54,114 bases of DNA from the NCBI GenBank assembly GCA_900548115.1, contig URJL01000010.1:1-54114 (forward strand). The letters are read 5' to 3'. Origin of the DNA: an uncultured Eubacteriales bacterium (lineage in GTDB: Bacteria > Bacillota > Clostridia > Oscillospirales > CAG-382). A model generated the notes under the pieces. It was not told the DNA's origin. It saw nothing but the letters and a program-made list of their open reading frames with translations, and made no database searches. Both the position numbers and the translations under genes were made by a program. Shown one piece after another: positions 7,658 through 16,614 of the stretch (positions within the stretch are counted from its first letter, which is position 1; each line of letters starts with the position of its first letter).

Positions 7658-9181
7658 ATGAAAAAACTTTTGGCACTGTGCCTTGTACTTGCTCTTTTGC
7701 CGATCGAATTTGTATTTGCCGCCGACGGCAAGCAGGAGACGACGGCGGAATATCTTGTCCGAACGGTAAGCGAGCCGACCGTTTCCTCCATCGGAGGCGA
7801 ATGGTCGATCATCGGTCTTGCCCGCTCGGAAAGCGCAGTGCCGAAAGGGTATTTTGACGGGTATTACGAAAGGGTCTGCGCATATGTAAAAGAGAAAAAA
7901 GGCGTTTTGCACACGCGCAAAAATACCGAATATGCGCGCGTGACCCTTTCTCTTCGCGCGATCGGAAAGAACCCCGAGTCGGTCGCGGGTTATAATCTGC
8001 TAAAGCCTCTTTACGATGTCGAAAAAACAGCCTCGCAAGGGCTAAACGGCGTGATCTGGGCGCTGATCGCCCTCGACTGCGGCTCATACGGAAACGACAC
8101 GGTGCGCGAAGAATACCTGTCGCGGCTTTTGCGCGCGGAAAAGAAAAGCGGCGGATTTTCGCTCGGCTCGGAGGAAGAAGCCGACGCGGATATCACCGCC
8201 ATGGCGCTCACGGCGCTTTCACGCTATCGTGAGCGGGAGGACGTCGCCGCCGCCGTTGACCGCGCGCTTTCCGCGCTTTCTTCCATGCAGACCGAACGCG
8301 GGACTTTTTCGGCATACGGCACCGAATCGTCCGAAAGCGTGGCGCAGGTTGTGGTCGCGCTCTGCTCGCTCGGAATTTCCCCGACCGACAAGCGCTTTGA
8401 AAAAAACGGAAAGAGTCTTCTCGACGTCCTTTTGCAATTCCGAAACGACAACGGAAGCTTTCGGCATACCGATACGGAAAATCTCATGGCGACCGAGCAG
8501 GCGTTTTATGCGCTGTGCGCCGTAAAACGGCTCGAAGAGGGGAAAGCGCCGCTTTTTGATATGCGAAAGGGGAGCGAGAGCGGAAAAATAAATCCCGATG
8601 TGCATGTCCCGACGATTTTGTATACGCAAAAAAGCTTTTCCGATGTTGCGGCGTATAAAAACGAAATCCTCTCGCTCTCCGCGCGCGGCATCGTAAACGG
8701 TACGGGGGACGGACTTTTTTCACCGTTACGTACCGTGACCCGCGCCGAATTCTGCGCGATCAATGTGCGGGCGCTGGGACTTTCGAAGCAGAGCGAAAAG
8801 AGCTTTTCGGACGTGCCGCGCGGCGCGTGGTACGAGCCGTCGGTTCGAACGGCGGTTCGCTACGGAATCGTCGGCGGGGTATCGAGCGATCGTTTCGCTC
8901 CCGACGGCACGATAACGCTGGAGCAGGCATGTGCCATGCTTTCTCGCTCGGCGGCGCTTTGCGGCGAGAAAAACAATATTTCGGACGCCGCGTCGGAAAA
9001 AATTCTGGCGCGCTTTTCCGACGGCGAAAAAACGGCGGGATGGGCAAAGAAAGAAGTCGCTTACTGTATCGAAAAGGGCATTTTTACGCGAAAAGGCACG
9101 CTGTCTCCGCAAAAAGCGGTAACGCGCGGCGAGCTTTGCGCGGCGGTCTATAGTCTACTCAAAGGAGAAGAGCTGTTATGA
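7658..9181 (+). CDS. SLH-anchored alpha/alpha-toroid protein resembling the transcobalamin N-terminal domain
   Basis: A 507-residue exported protein with a signal peptide (residues 1-21, ending FVFA-A). Residues of about 25-300 form helical repeats of the terpenoid-cyclase/prenyltransferase toroid type, with the signatures DADITAMALTALSRY and ATEQAFYALCA, which are also found in the alpha domain of intrinsic factor and transcobalamin. Three SLH domains follow (about 320-505). The start lies 4 bases after the previous stop, and its ribosome binding site GTGAGGA is inside the end of that gene, so the two are translationally coupled. In animals the alpha and beta domains form one chain; here the alpha-like domain is a separate wall-bound protein beside two beta-like proteins. 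A cobalamin-binding role is inferred from this and from the riboswitch. Confidence 0.85.
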   Translation: MKKLLALCLVLALLPIEFVFAADGKQETTAEYLVRTVSEPTVSSIGGEWSIIGLARSESAVPKGYFDGYYERVCAYVKEKKGVLHTRKNTEYARVTLSLRAIGKNPESVAGYNLLKPLYDVEKTASQGLNGVIWALIALDCGSYGNDTVREEYLSRLLRAEKKSGGFSLGSEEEADADITAMALTALSRYREREDVAAAVDRALSALSSMQTERGTFSAYGTESSESVAQVVVALCSLGISPTDKRFEKNGKSLLDVLLQFRNDNGSFRHTDTENLMATEQAFYALCAVKRLEEGKAPLFDMRKGSESGKINPDVHVPTILYTQKSFSDVAAYKNEILSLSARGIVNGTGDGLFSPLRTVTRAEFCAINVRALGLSKQSEKSFSDVPRGAWYEPSVRTAVRYGIVGGVSSDRFAPDGTITLEQACAMLSRSAALCGEKNNISDAASEKILARFSDGEKTAGWAKKEVAYCIEKGIFTRKGTLSPQKAVTRGELCAAVYSLLKGEELL

Positions 9182-9720
9182 AAAAAGAAAATCGGCGCGT
9201 TTTATCGTTCCTCCTCCCGGCGCTTCTCGTTCTCCTTGTCGGAGCGGTGCTTGTCGCACATTTTCTCCTCGGCAAGAAAGAAAATGCGGAAAAGACAGAT
9301 ACGCTGTACTGCACCCTTTCGGTTCGCTGTGACAACGCGCTCGGAAAAACCGAGGAAAAAGCCGAGATTTTGCCCGAGGACGGCGTGATCTTTCCCGCAT
9401 CGCGCGTTTCGTTTACGCAGGGCGAGAGCGTTTTCGACGTTTTGTATCGCACGCTTCGCGAAAACAAAATTCACATGGAGTTTTCCGAGACGCCGCTTTA
9501 CGGCTCGACCTATATCGAGGGGATCGGCAATCTTTACGAATTCGACTGCGGCGCGCTTTCGGGCTGGATGTATCGCGTCAACGGCACTTTTCCGAATTAC
9601 GGCTGTTCGTCCTATATTCTGTCGGACGGCGATGTTGTGGAATGGGTCTATACCTGCGACCTCGGAAAGGATGTCGGCGGCGAATATATCGCGGAGGAGG
9701 AAAACGATGAAGGAGTTTGA
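9178..9720 (+). CDS. Membrane-anchored DUF4430 (transcobalamin beta-domain-like) protein
   Basis: A 180-residue protein whose N-terminal hydrophobic segment (about 8-30), after a basic MKKENRR, is not followed by a lipobox or an obvious signal peptidase site, so it is probably a membrane anchor. The rest is one DUF4430 domain with the hallmark SGWMYRVNGTFPNYG near residue 127 and the closing DGDVVEWVYT. The start codon overlaps the stop of the previous gene (ATGA) behind AGGAG. Placed between the wall-bound proteins and the permease genes, it could pass ligand from the surface to the ECF transporter or pair with the toroid protein (inference). Confidence 0.85.
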   Translation: MKKENRRVLSFLLPALLVLLVGAVLVAHFLLGKKENAEKTDTLYCTLSVRCDNALGKTEEKAEILPEDGVIFPASRVSFTQGESVFDVLYRTLRENKIHMEFSETPLYGSTYIEGIGNLYEFDCGALSGWMYRVNGTFPNYGCSSYILSDGDVVEWVYTCDLGKDVGGEYIAEEENDEGV

Positions 9721-10594
9721 CCGTTTTCATCCGCTTGTAAATGCCGCTTACTTTCTCTTCGCCGTTGTATACGGCTGTCTGTTTCTTCATCCCGCGGCGA
9801 TCCTTTTGCTGCTTGCGGCTTCTTTTTCGTTTCTTTTTGCCTTAAAGGGCGCAAAGCACGCGGCAAAGCGCCTTCTTCTCTCGATTCCCGCCTTTTTTCT
9901 TATGGCGGCGATCAATCCGCTGTTCAATCACGACGGCGTGACGATCCTATGCTATCTTCCGAGCAAAAATCCGTTGACGGCGGAGTCGATCTTGTACGGA
10001 TTTTGCTTTTCGGGAATGCTGATCGGGGTTCTTACCCTGTTTTCCTGCTTTTATGAGATCATGACGAGCGACAAAATGTTGTATCTGACGGGCCGCGTTT
10101 TTCCGACCCTCTCGCTGATTCTTTCGATGAGTCTGCGTTTTGTCCCCGAGCTTTCGGCACGGGTCAAAAGCACGGCGAACGCGCAGAAATGTATCGGGCG
10201 CGATACATCGGAAGGAAATATGGCAAGACGGGCGAAAAACGCCCTTGCGATTTTGTCGATCGTGGTGACCTACTGTCTCGAGAACGCTGTTGATATCGCC
10301 GATTCCATGCGTGCACGGGGGTACGGGCTTTCGGGAAGAACTTCTTTTTCGATTTTTGTGCTCACGAAAAGAGACCGCCTTTTTTTGACGTTTCTTCTCC
10401 TTTCGGCGGCACTGACGGCGGCGGGAACGGTTCTCGGATATTTTTCCTTTACCTTTTTTCCGTCGGTTAAAACGGCGGCTTTTTCGCCTTTGACGGTTCT
10501 CTTTTATATTGTTTACGGACTTTTCTTATTCTTTCCGTCTTTTGCGGAGCTTTTGGGGGTGATACGATGGCGCTTTATACGATCCGAAACGTAA
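9707..10594 (+). CDS. ecfT: ECF transporter transmembrane component EcfT
   Basis: A 295-residue polytopic membrane protein of the CbiQ/EcfT family, which couples the ATPases to the substrate-binding S component. About six hydrophobic segments are visible, and the family coupling motif appears as MRARGYGLSGR near residue 202. The start at 9707 follows GGAGGAGGAAAACG; an in-frame start at 9632 lies inside the previous gene and has no such site. It overlaps the DUF4430 gene by 14 bases and the ATPase fusion gene by 28 bases, which points to tight coupling of translation. Confidence 0.9.
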   Translation: MKEFDRFHPLVNAAYFLFAVVYGCLFLHPAAILLLLAASFSFLFALKGAKHAAKRLLLSIPAFFLMAAINPLFNHDGVTILCYLPSKNPLTAESILYGFCFSGMLIGVLTLFSCFYEIMTSDKMLYLTGRVFPTLSLILSMSLRFVPELSARVKSTANAQKCIGRDTSEGNMARRAKNALAILSIVVTYCLENAVDIADSMRARGYGLSGRTSFSIFVLTKRDRLFLTFLLLSAALTAAGTVLGYFSFTFFPSVKTAAFSPLTVLFYIVYGLFLFFPSFAELLGVIRWRFIRSET

Positions 10595-13296
10595 GCTTTT
10601 CTTACCCGAATTGTCAAAACGCGGCGCTTTGCGATCTTTCGCTTTCAATTAACGAGGGCGAATTCATTACCCTTTGCGGAAGCTCGGGCAGCGGAAAAAC
10701 GACGCTTTTGCGCTGTTTGAAGCCGTCACTTGCCCCGAACGGAACCTTTTCGGGGACGATCGAATACGAGGGGGAAAATCTTTCGAATATTCCCGAGCGA
10801 CGAAGCGCGTCGGAGATCGGCTTTGTTATGCAAAGTCCCGAAAAGCAGCTCGTCACCGATAAAGTATATCATGAACTTGCCTTCGGTGCGGAAAGTCTCG
10901 GTGTTGAAAACGGGGAAATGCGCGCCCGCGTGGCGGAGACCGCTTCGTTTTTCGGAATTGAGGATCTTTTTCATAAAAAAACGACCGAGCTTTCGGGCGG
11001 AGAAAAACAGCTGGTCGCGCTCGCTTCAGTCATGGTTCTGCGCCCGAAGGTGCTCCTTTTGGACGAGCCGACGAGCCGGCTTTCGCCCATTGCCGCGTCG
11101 GATTTTCTCTCGGCACTGAAAAAGCTGAATACCGAGCTCGGCACGACGATCGTTCTTTCCGAACACTGTCTTGAAGAAGCCTTTCCGCTGTCCGACCGCG
11201 CGATCGTGCTTGACGGCGGAAAGATTCTGTGCGACGATACGCCGCGCGGCGTCGGAAAGCTCTTAATGGAGCGCGGACACAAAATGTTTTATTCGCTCCC
11301 GACGGCACTGCGCACGGCGACTTATCTTTGCGATGAACGAAAAATGCCCTCCGCTCCGCTCTCGGTGCGGGAGGGAAAAGAATTTTTGCAGTCCTTCGCA
11401 AGGGATCATGCCCTTTTGCCCGAGCGCATCCCCGAAGACCGTGCGGCGGAGGACGAGACGGTTCTGGAGGCAAAAGAAGTCTTCTTTCGTTATGAAAAGA
11501 ATTGCCCCGACGTGCTGAGCGCTTTTTCGATGTCGGTAAAGCGCGGCGAAATATTCGCGCTTCTCGGCGGGAACGGCGCCGGAAAATCAACGGCGGTCTC
11601 GCTGTTTTCGGGCATTCTGCGCCCCGTGCGGGGAAAGATTCTTTTGGAGGGAAAACGCTTTTCCGACATTTCCTCGCCCTATCGCGGACTTCTCGGCGTT
11701 CTGCCGCAGGAGCCGCTGAGCCTATTCGCCAAAACCCGCGTGCGCGACGACCTTTACGATATGCTTCCTTCTTCGCTTTCGGAAGGACAAAAGGAAGAAA
11801 AAATAAATAAAGCGGCGCGGCTCTGCCGTATTGAATCCTTATTGCAAAATCACCCGTACGATCTTTCGGGCGGGGAGAACCAGCGCGCGGCGCTTGCGAT
11901 GCTCCTATTGCGCGAGCCGTCGATCCTTCTCTTGGACGAGCCGACAAAGGGCATGGACGGAGACTTTAAGCGCGATTTTGCTGCACTTCTTGCCGAATTA
12001 AAAAGCAGAGGGAAGACGATCCTTCTGGTGTCGCACGACACGGAATTCTGCGCCGAGGTCGCCGACCGCTGTGCGCTTCTTTTTGACGGAAGCATCCTTG
12101 CCTGCGCTCCGCCCCACCGCTTTTTCTCCGCCAATCGCTTTTATACGACAGCCGCGAGCCGCATGGCGCGGGAGATTTTGCCGCGCGCCGTAACGGTGCG
12201 GGATATTTTGCTTGCGGCGGGAAAAGAAATTCCGAAAAACGCTTCGCGGGCAGACAACGAGGAGCGAACGCGCAAACAGGATAACGGAGAGGAGGACGAA
12301 GAAAGCAAAGCGGAAACGGAAGAGGAAAAGAAAACGGAAAACACAAAAAAGCGCTCTCCCGCGCGGCTCTTTTTCGGTGTGCTTTTCGGCGTTTTGTTTC
12401 TTTTGTGCTTTCTTTTCGGGAAAAAGCTGTCTCTGCCGCGATCCGATGTGACATTGCCCATGACGCAAATTGCCTTTTTGTTTGCCTTTACCGCCTGTCT
12501 TTTCCCTCCCGCAAAAGAAAAAGCGGAGCCGATTCTGCCGACAGAAAGCGAGATCGAAAGCCGAAGCGGAAACAAAACGGCGGGGAAGAGAACGGGACGC
12601 TTTGTTCTTTTCACCTCGCTTGCCGTTGCGGCGACGGTTCTTTGCGGCGTGTATCTTCTGAAAGACCGAAAATATTTTTTTACGAGCATGCTGATCCTTT
12701 TTGAGCTTTTCTTTGCGTTTTTTCTGTCGTTTGAAAAGAAAAAGCCGACAGCACGCTATGTTGTTTTGATGAGCAGTCTCTGCGCGCTCACGGTTGCGGG
12801 ACGCGCCGCCTTTTTTATGCTTCCGCAGTTTAAACCCGTCGCGGCGCTGACGATTCTGACGGGCGTTTGTCTGGGCGCGGAAAGCGGATTTTTGATGGGC
12901 GCGATGTCAGCGTTTTTGTCCAATTTTCTTTTCGGTCAAGGCTCGTGGACGCCGTGGCAGATGTTTGCTTTTGGGCTTATCGGCGCGGTTTCGGGACTTC
13001 TGCGCACTCGAAATATATTACCGATCGGGCGAACCGCCCTTTCTCTTTACGGCTTTTTTGTCACGCTGATCCTGTACGGCGGCATCATGAACCCCGCGTC
13101 GGTCCTGATGTTTACGCCGCAGCCGAACAAAAAACTGATTTTGGCGGCGTATGTCGCGGGATTTCCGATGGATCTCATCCATGCCTTTTCGACGGCATTT
13201 TTTCTTTGGGTGCTCTCCCGAGCGATGATCGAAAAGATCGTTCGTCTTCGGAAAAAATGCGGCGGTTTTATGGTAATGGGCAAAAATTCCGCGTGA
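10567..13296 (+). CDS. ECF transporter fusion: two ATPase domains plus S component in one chain
   Basis: A 909-residue single frame. ATPase 1 (about 1-270) has Walker A GSSGSGKTT at 38, signature LSGGEKQ near 142 and Walker B LLLDEP near 163. ATPase 2 (about 296-530) has GGNGAGKST at 334, LSGGENQ near 433, LLLDEP, and the switch histidine in LVSHD. A charged Glu/Lys linker (about 560-595) leads to a membrane region of about ten segments. Its last six (from about 730) look like an ECF S component, with GQGSWTPWQMFAFGLIGAVSG as in vitamin-type S proteins; the first four are extra. Normally these are three separate proteins. With EcfT upstream this gives a full ECF importer on two chains; the riboswitch argues for cobalamin or a corrinoid as substrate. 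Confidence 0.85.
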   Translation: MALYTIRNVSFSYPNCQNAALCDLSLSINEGEFITLCGSSGSGKTTLLRCLKPSLAPNGTFSGTIEYEGENLSNIPERRSASEIGFVMQSPEKQLVTDKVYHELAFGAESLGVENGEMRARVAETASFFGIEDLFHKKTTELSGGEKQLVALASVMVLRPKVLLLDEPTSRLSPIAASDFLSALKKLNTELGTTIVLSEHCLEEAFPLSDRAIVLDGGKILCDDTPRGVGKLLMERGHKMFYSLPTALRTATYLCDERKMPSAPLSVREGKEFLQSFARDHALLPERIPEDRAAEDETVLEAKEVFFRYEKNCPDVLSAFSMSVKRGEIFALLGGNGAGKSTAVSLFSGILRPVRGKILLEGKRFSDISSPYRGLLGVLPQEPLSLFAKTRVRDDLYDMLPSSLSEGQKEEKINKAARLCRIESLLQNHPYDLSGGENQRAALAMLLLREPSILLLDEPTKGMDGDFKRDFAALLAELKSRGKTILLVSHDTEFCAEVADRCALLFDGSILACAPPHRFFSANRFYTTAASRMAREILPRAVTVRDILLAAGKEIPKNASRADNEERTRKQDNGEEDEESKAETEEEKKTENTKKRSPARLFFGVLFGVLFLLCFLFGKKLSLPRSDVTLPMTQIAFLFAFTACLFPPAKEKAEPILPTESEIESRSGNKTAGKRTGRFVLFTSLAVAATVLCGVYLLKDRKYFFTSMLILFELFFAFFLSFEKKKPTARYVVLMSSLCALTVAGRAAFFMLPQFKPVAALTILTGVCLGAESGFLMGAMSAFLSNFLFGQGSWTPWQMFAFGLIGAVSGLLRTRNILPIGRTALSLYGFFVTLILYGGIMNPASVLMFTPQPNKKLILAAYVAGFPMDLIHAFSTAFFLWVLSRAMIEKIVRLRKKCGGFMVMGKNSA

Positions 13297-13412
13297 AAAC
13301 TTTGCGTTCGGTTTACGCATTCTTAACGAATCACAGCAGAAATTACTGCCGCGCGGTATTAAAGTGATGAAGCAGAAAAAATTCAAATGCATATAATACG
13401 GAGGATTATTTC

Positions 13413-14501
13413 ATGTGTACCACAGCGCTCAACTCCCTCTTCTTTGATGAAAATTTTGTCACAGAGGATTTGAACTACTTGCCATGGCCGATCACGCTTT
13501 GCAATGCCGAAGGGGTCGTTCTGTACAAGAATCGGTGTGCGTACCAACGAAAACAGTTCCGCGTGCGCTCGGGGACGAAGAAGATCATCCGTGAGCCGTT
13601 TCGCGGAGATTATCTGTGCGCCCTTTCCCGACGCGAGATCAAAATGTTCGAATGCGACCTCGAAAGCGGCTTTTCCTATGCCGTGACCGCCCCTTTTCCG
13701 GACGGAAACGTCGCGGTTTTGTGGGTGGTCAGCACCTTTTTGTACCTCTCGCTGTCCGAAGCCAAAAAATATGACGACGAGCTAATCTGTTACCGAAACT
13801 CCGACCGTCTGATACGGCTCTACATCGACGCCTGCAAAAAGCTGAATACCGTCCCGCGCGAGGCGGAGGAGGCGCTTATCAACAATTCTTTGCGTTTTTC
13901 ACGCGCTTCAAGGCACTTTGCGCTGTATACGAAGGTCATGATGAAAACAGCCGACCGCGAAGCCGATTCGTTTTTGTCGCTTAACGATTTGTGCGGCGGA
14001 ATTTCGGAATATTTTGCGGGACATATCGCGACGCTTGGATATCGCATGTCTTTTACCGCCGAAATGAAATTTGCCTTCGCCGTTGTGCCGAAAAATCTGT
14101 TTGTCTGCACCTATCTTCAGATATTGTCAATCGCCCTGCGCATGGCGACCGACTACAGCGTCCGCGTTCGGCTGAGCGAGTTTGACCGCTACTATCATCT
14201 GCAATATTCGTTCAAATGTTCGGAGCTTCTTCCGCTGATCAAAACGGCAACGGTCGCCGAGCTTGAGTTTTTAAAGGTCGTGTGCCAAAATTCGGGCTGG
14301 CAGTTTTCCGAACCGCGCAGGATCGGTCCCGATGAGGCAATGTGTTCCTTTTCGATTCCCGTCCGCAAGAACGAAAAACCGACGATGTGCCGCGAAACAC
14401 ACGAATCGATGCGCGAATTTTTTGAAATGGCAAAGGAGGAGGCGTCGATCCTTCCGCGCGTTTTCTTTCCCGCTTCCGCTCCCGACAACGGAGATAAATA
14501 A
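13413..14501 (+). CDS. Unknown protein with a degenerate sensor-kinase-like layout
   Basis: A 362-residue cytosolic protein without signal peptide or membrane segment. Residues of about 20-45 (LPWPITLCNAEGVVLYKN) read like the start of a PAS domain. Residues of about 195-325 contain VVPKNLFVCTYLQILSIALR, where sensor kinases have the N box of the ATP-binding domain, and an IPV ending typical of that fold. The phospho-acceptor histidine motif and the glycine-rich ATP-binding boxes are not recognisable, so kinase activity is unlikely. GGAGG lies 8 bases before the start. It begins 116 bases after the transporter gene and could be read through from it or transcribed alone. The family assignment is tentative. 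Confidence 0.5.
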   Translation: MCTTALNSLFFDENFVTEDLNYLPWPITLCNAEGVVLYKNRCAYQRKQFRVRSGTKKIIREPFRGDYLCALSRREIKMFECDLESGFSYAVTAPFPDGNVAVLWVVSTFLYLSLSEAKKYDDELICYRNSDRLIRLYIDACKKLNTVPREAEEALINNSLRFSRASRHFALYTKVMMKTADREADSFLSLNDLCGGISEYFAGHIATLGYRMSFTAEMKFAFAVVPKNLFVCTYLQILSIALRMATDYSVRVRLSEFDRYYHLQYSFKCSELLPLIKTATVAELEFLKVVCQNSGWQFSEPRRIGPDEAMCSFSIPVRKNEKPTMCRETHESMREFFEMAKEEASILPRVFFPASAPDNGDK

Positions 14502-14511
14502 TCGTAAAGAC

Positions 14512-14552
14512 AAAAAACGGTGCCGCGTTTTGAATGCGCGGCACCGTTTACA
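14512..14552. terminator. Bidirectional terminator between convergent genes
   Basis: A perfect 13-bp stem (14515-14527 with 14537-14549) with a 9-base loop. It has A-rich sequence before and TTTACATTTAATTTTT after, so it can end both the rightward orphan gene and the leftward lyase gene. Confidence 0.8.
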
Positions 14553-14553
14553 T

Positions 14554-15732
14554 TTAATTTTTGTCCGAAAGAAGAGAAAAGCCTTTTTTCAATCGCGAAA
14601 GCCCGTCGAGCAAAAGCGCGCGCGGGCAGGCGATGTTCATGCGCAAGAATCCGTCTCCGCCCGTCCCGTAATGGGCGCCCGACGAAAGATACAGCCCCGT
14701 TTTTTCGCGGATAAACGCGCAGAGCGTATCGGAGGGAAGACCGAACGTGCGGCAGTCGATCCACAAAAGATAGGTCGCCTCCGAGGAAATAAGAGAGAGG
14801 GCGGGAAGTTCTTTTTTCAAAAACTCTCCCACGGTCTTTCGGTTTTCGTCAATATACTCCCGCAGAGCGTCAAGCCATGCTTCGCCGTGCGTGTAGGCGG
14901 CGACGGCGGCTTCGACGGCAAAGCAGTTCGGCTCCGCCGCTTCGTCGGTGTTGATCGCGCGCCAAACCTTGTGCCGAAGCGTTTTGTCGGGAATCATCAC
15001 GGCGGCGGTCTGAAGCCCTGCAAGATTGAAGGTCTTGGTCGGCGCGATACAGGTAATACTGTTGTCGCGGCAAACCTCCGACACCGAGGAAAAAGGAACA
15101 TACTCTTTCCCGACAGCCGTAAGGTCGCAGTGGATCTCATCGCTTATCACCACGACGTGATGCTTATAACAAAGTTCCCCGATCCGCTCAAGCGTTTCTT
15201 TGCCCCAGATCTTGCCAATCGGGTTGTGCGGGTTGCAAAGGATCATTAAGGTCGTCTGCGGGTCGGAAAGCTTTCTTTCAAGATCGGCAAAATCGACCGT
15301 GTACTCCTTCCCGTCGAAGGACAAGGGGCATTCGAGAACGTTCCGTCCGTTGTTCAAGACCGAGTTGTAAAAAATGTTGTAAACGGGGGTCAGCAGCAGA
15401 ACTTTCTCGGCGGGGGTCGTAAGCTTGCGGACGATTGAGGAGATCGCCGGGATAACGCCCGTGCAGAAAAGAAGGCTTTCGCGCTCGATCGTGAGGTGAT
15501 GGCGTTTTTTCCACCATCCGACATAGGCGTCGTACCACGCCTTCGGCACATCGGTATAGCCGAAAATGCCGTGTCGGACGCGCTTTTCCAACGCCTCCGT
15601 AATTTCGGGCGCCGTGCGGAAATCCATGTCGGCGACCCACATGGGAAGCTCGTTTTCTTTTACGTCCCATTTCATCGAATAACTTTGTTTTCGGTCGGTG
15701 ACGGTATCCAAATAGGCGCGATAGTCGGTCAT
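14554..15732 (-). CDS. PatB/MalY-type PLP-dependent C-S lyase or aminotransferase
   Basis: A 392-residue fold-type I PLP enzyme of the subfamily that includes MalY and PatB (cystathionine beta-lyase activity). Visible are NPHNPIGK with the pyridine-ring-contacting Asn, SDEIHCDL, the PLP lysine in APTKTFNLAG (K233), and the substrate-carboxylate Arg in FLRMN. The N-terminal stretch MKWDVKENELPMWVADMDF is typical of the subfamily. GGAGG lies 7 bases before the start. It is the last gene of the leftward LysR-MATE-DUF3737-lyase unit, 15 bases after the DUF3737 gene. Its true substrate (cystathionine, cysteine or another thioether) cannot be decided here. Confidence 0.85.
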   Translation of the reverse strand: MTDYRAYLDTVTDRKQSYSMKWDVKENELPMWVADMDFRTAPEITEALEKRVRHGIFGYTDVPKAWYDAYVGWWKKRHHLTIERESLLFCTGVIPAISSIVRKLTTPAEKVLLLTPVYNIFYNSVLNNGRNVLECPLSFDGKEYTVDFADLERKLSDPQTTLMILCNPHNPIGKIWGKETLERIGELCYKHHVVVISDEIHCDLTAVGKEYVPFSSVSEVCRDNSITCIAPTKTFNLAGLQTAAVMIPDKTLRHKVWRAINTDEAAEPNCFAVEAAVAAYTHGEAWLDALREYIDENRKTVGEFLKKELPALSLISSEATYLLWIDCRTFGLPSDTLCAFIREKTGLYLSSGAHYGTGGDGFLRMNIACPRALLLDGLSRLKKGFSLLSDKN

Positions 15733-15747
15733 GATTGTTCCTCCGCT

Positions 15748-16614
15748 TCAGTCGTTATTTTCGTTTCGCACGGTGATATGCGTTTTATTCGGGTCGATCT
15801 TATCCTTTTCGAGTATCAGCTCGTCGATATGATCGGCGACAATTCTGCCGCCCGAGGGATTGAGAACGCTTTTTATTCCCGAGGCAATATCGGCGTCGAC
15901 CGTCGAGTATTCGAAAGCGAGCGTCGTGTTGAGCAAACGACAGTTTTTCAGAACAAGATTTTCGATATAGCACATGCCCTGCAAGCTTTCGATCGTACAG
16001 TCGATGAGGGTGAGATTCTTTGCGTTCCAACCGAGATATTCACCCGAAATATACGAGTTTTTCACCGTGACGTTTTCGCTGTTCCAAAAGGCGTCCTTCG
16101 AGAGCAGCTTTGAGTCGAAAACCGTGAGGTTTTTCGCACCGTCAAACGAATAGTTGCCGCAAAGGGTGAGATCGCGAAAGGTCATGTCCGTGCCGCAAAG
16201 GGCAAAATAATCGCCCTTTGCCGAAATATGCTCGGCAAACACTCCGTCGCAAAACCAAAGAGTTTCCTGTGCATTCGGCAGGGACACATTTTTGAGGGTC
16301 ATGTTCTTCGCGCGCCGAAAAGTCTTCGGCGCTTCGATGACCGTATTTTCCGCCGTAAGGTTTTCGGTGTACCAAATGCCCGCCCGCGCCGTTTCGAAAA
16401 GGATACAATCGCGCATTTTGATGTTGTGACAATACCAAAGCGGATATTTCCATTTGAAGGAGCAGGCGTCAAGAGAAATGTTTCGGCTCTCTTTCAGAGG
16501 AGATTCACCGTCGGCGAAAATGCAGTCGCGAAGTGAAAGCCCGTCGCTCATAAAAAGAGCGCGTTCGCCCGTCAAAATTTCGTCTTTTCTTTCTTTGGTG
16601 TCATTCGTTTTCAT
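15748..16614 (-). CDS. DUF3737 family protein, right-handed beta-helix
   Basis: A 288-residue protein made of short repeats of about 20-22 residues with a recurring N-[LIM]-T-[LV] pattern (NLTAENT, NMTLKNV, NLTVFDS, NVTVKNS, NLTLIDC), typical of parallel beta-helices and of the DUF3737 family. No signal peptide is present, so it is probably cytosolic. The function of the family is not known to me. The start overlaps the end of the MATE remnant (ATGA) with GGAGG 10 bases upstream, so it was once translationally coupled to that transporter and now depends on its own site. Confidence 0.8.
   Translation of the reverse strand: MKTNDTKERKDEILTGERALFMSDGLSLRDCIFADGESPLKESRNISLDACSFKWKYPLWYCHNIKMRDCILFETARAGIWYTENLTAENTVIEAPKTFRRAKNMTLKNVSLPNAQETLWFCDGVFAEHISAKGDYFALCGTDMTFRDLTLCGNYSFDGAKNLTVFDSKLLSKDAFWNSENVTVKNSYISGEYLGWNAKNLTLIDCTIESLQGMCYIENLVLKNCRLLNTTLAFEYSTVDADIASGIKSVLNPSGGRIVADHIDELILEKDKIDPNKTHITVRNENND

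Noticed and set aside
13392..13397. TATAAT before the orphan sensor-like gene
   Set aside because: A start of transcription here would fall on the ribosome binding site at 13400-13404 and there is no -35 box at 17 bases.
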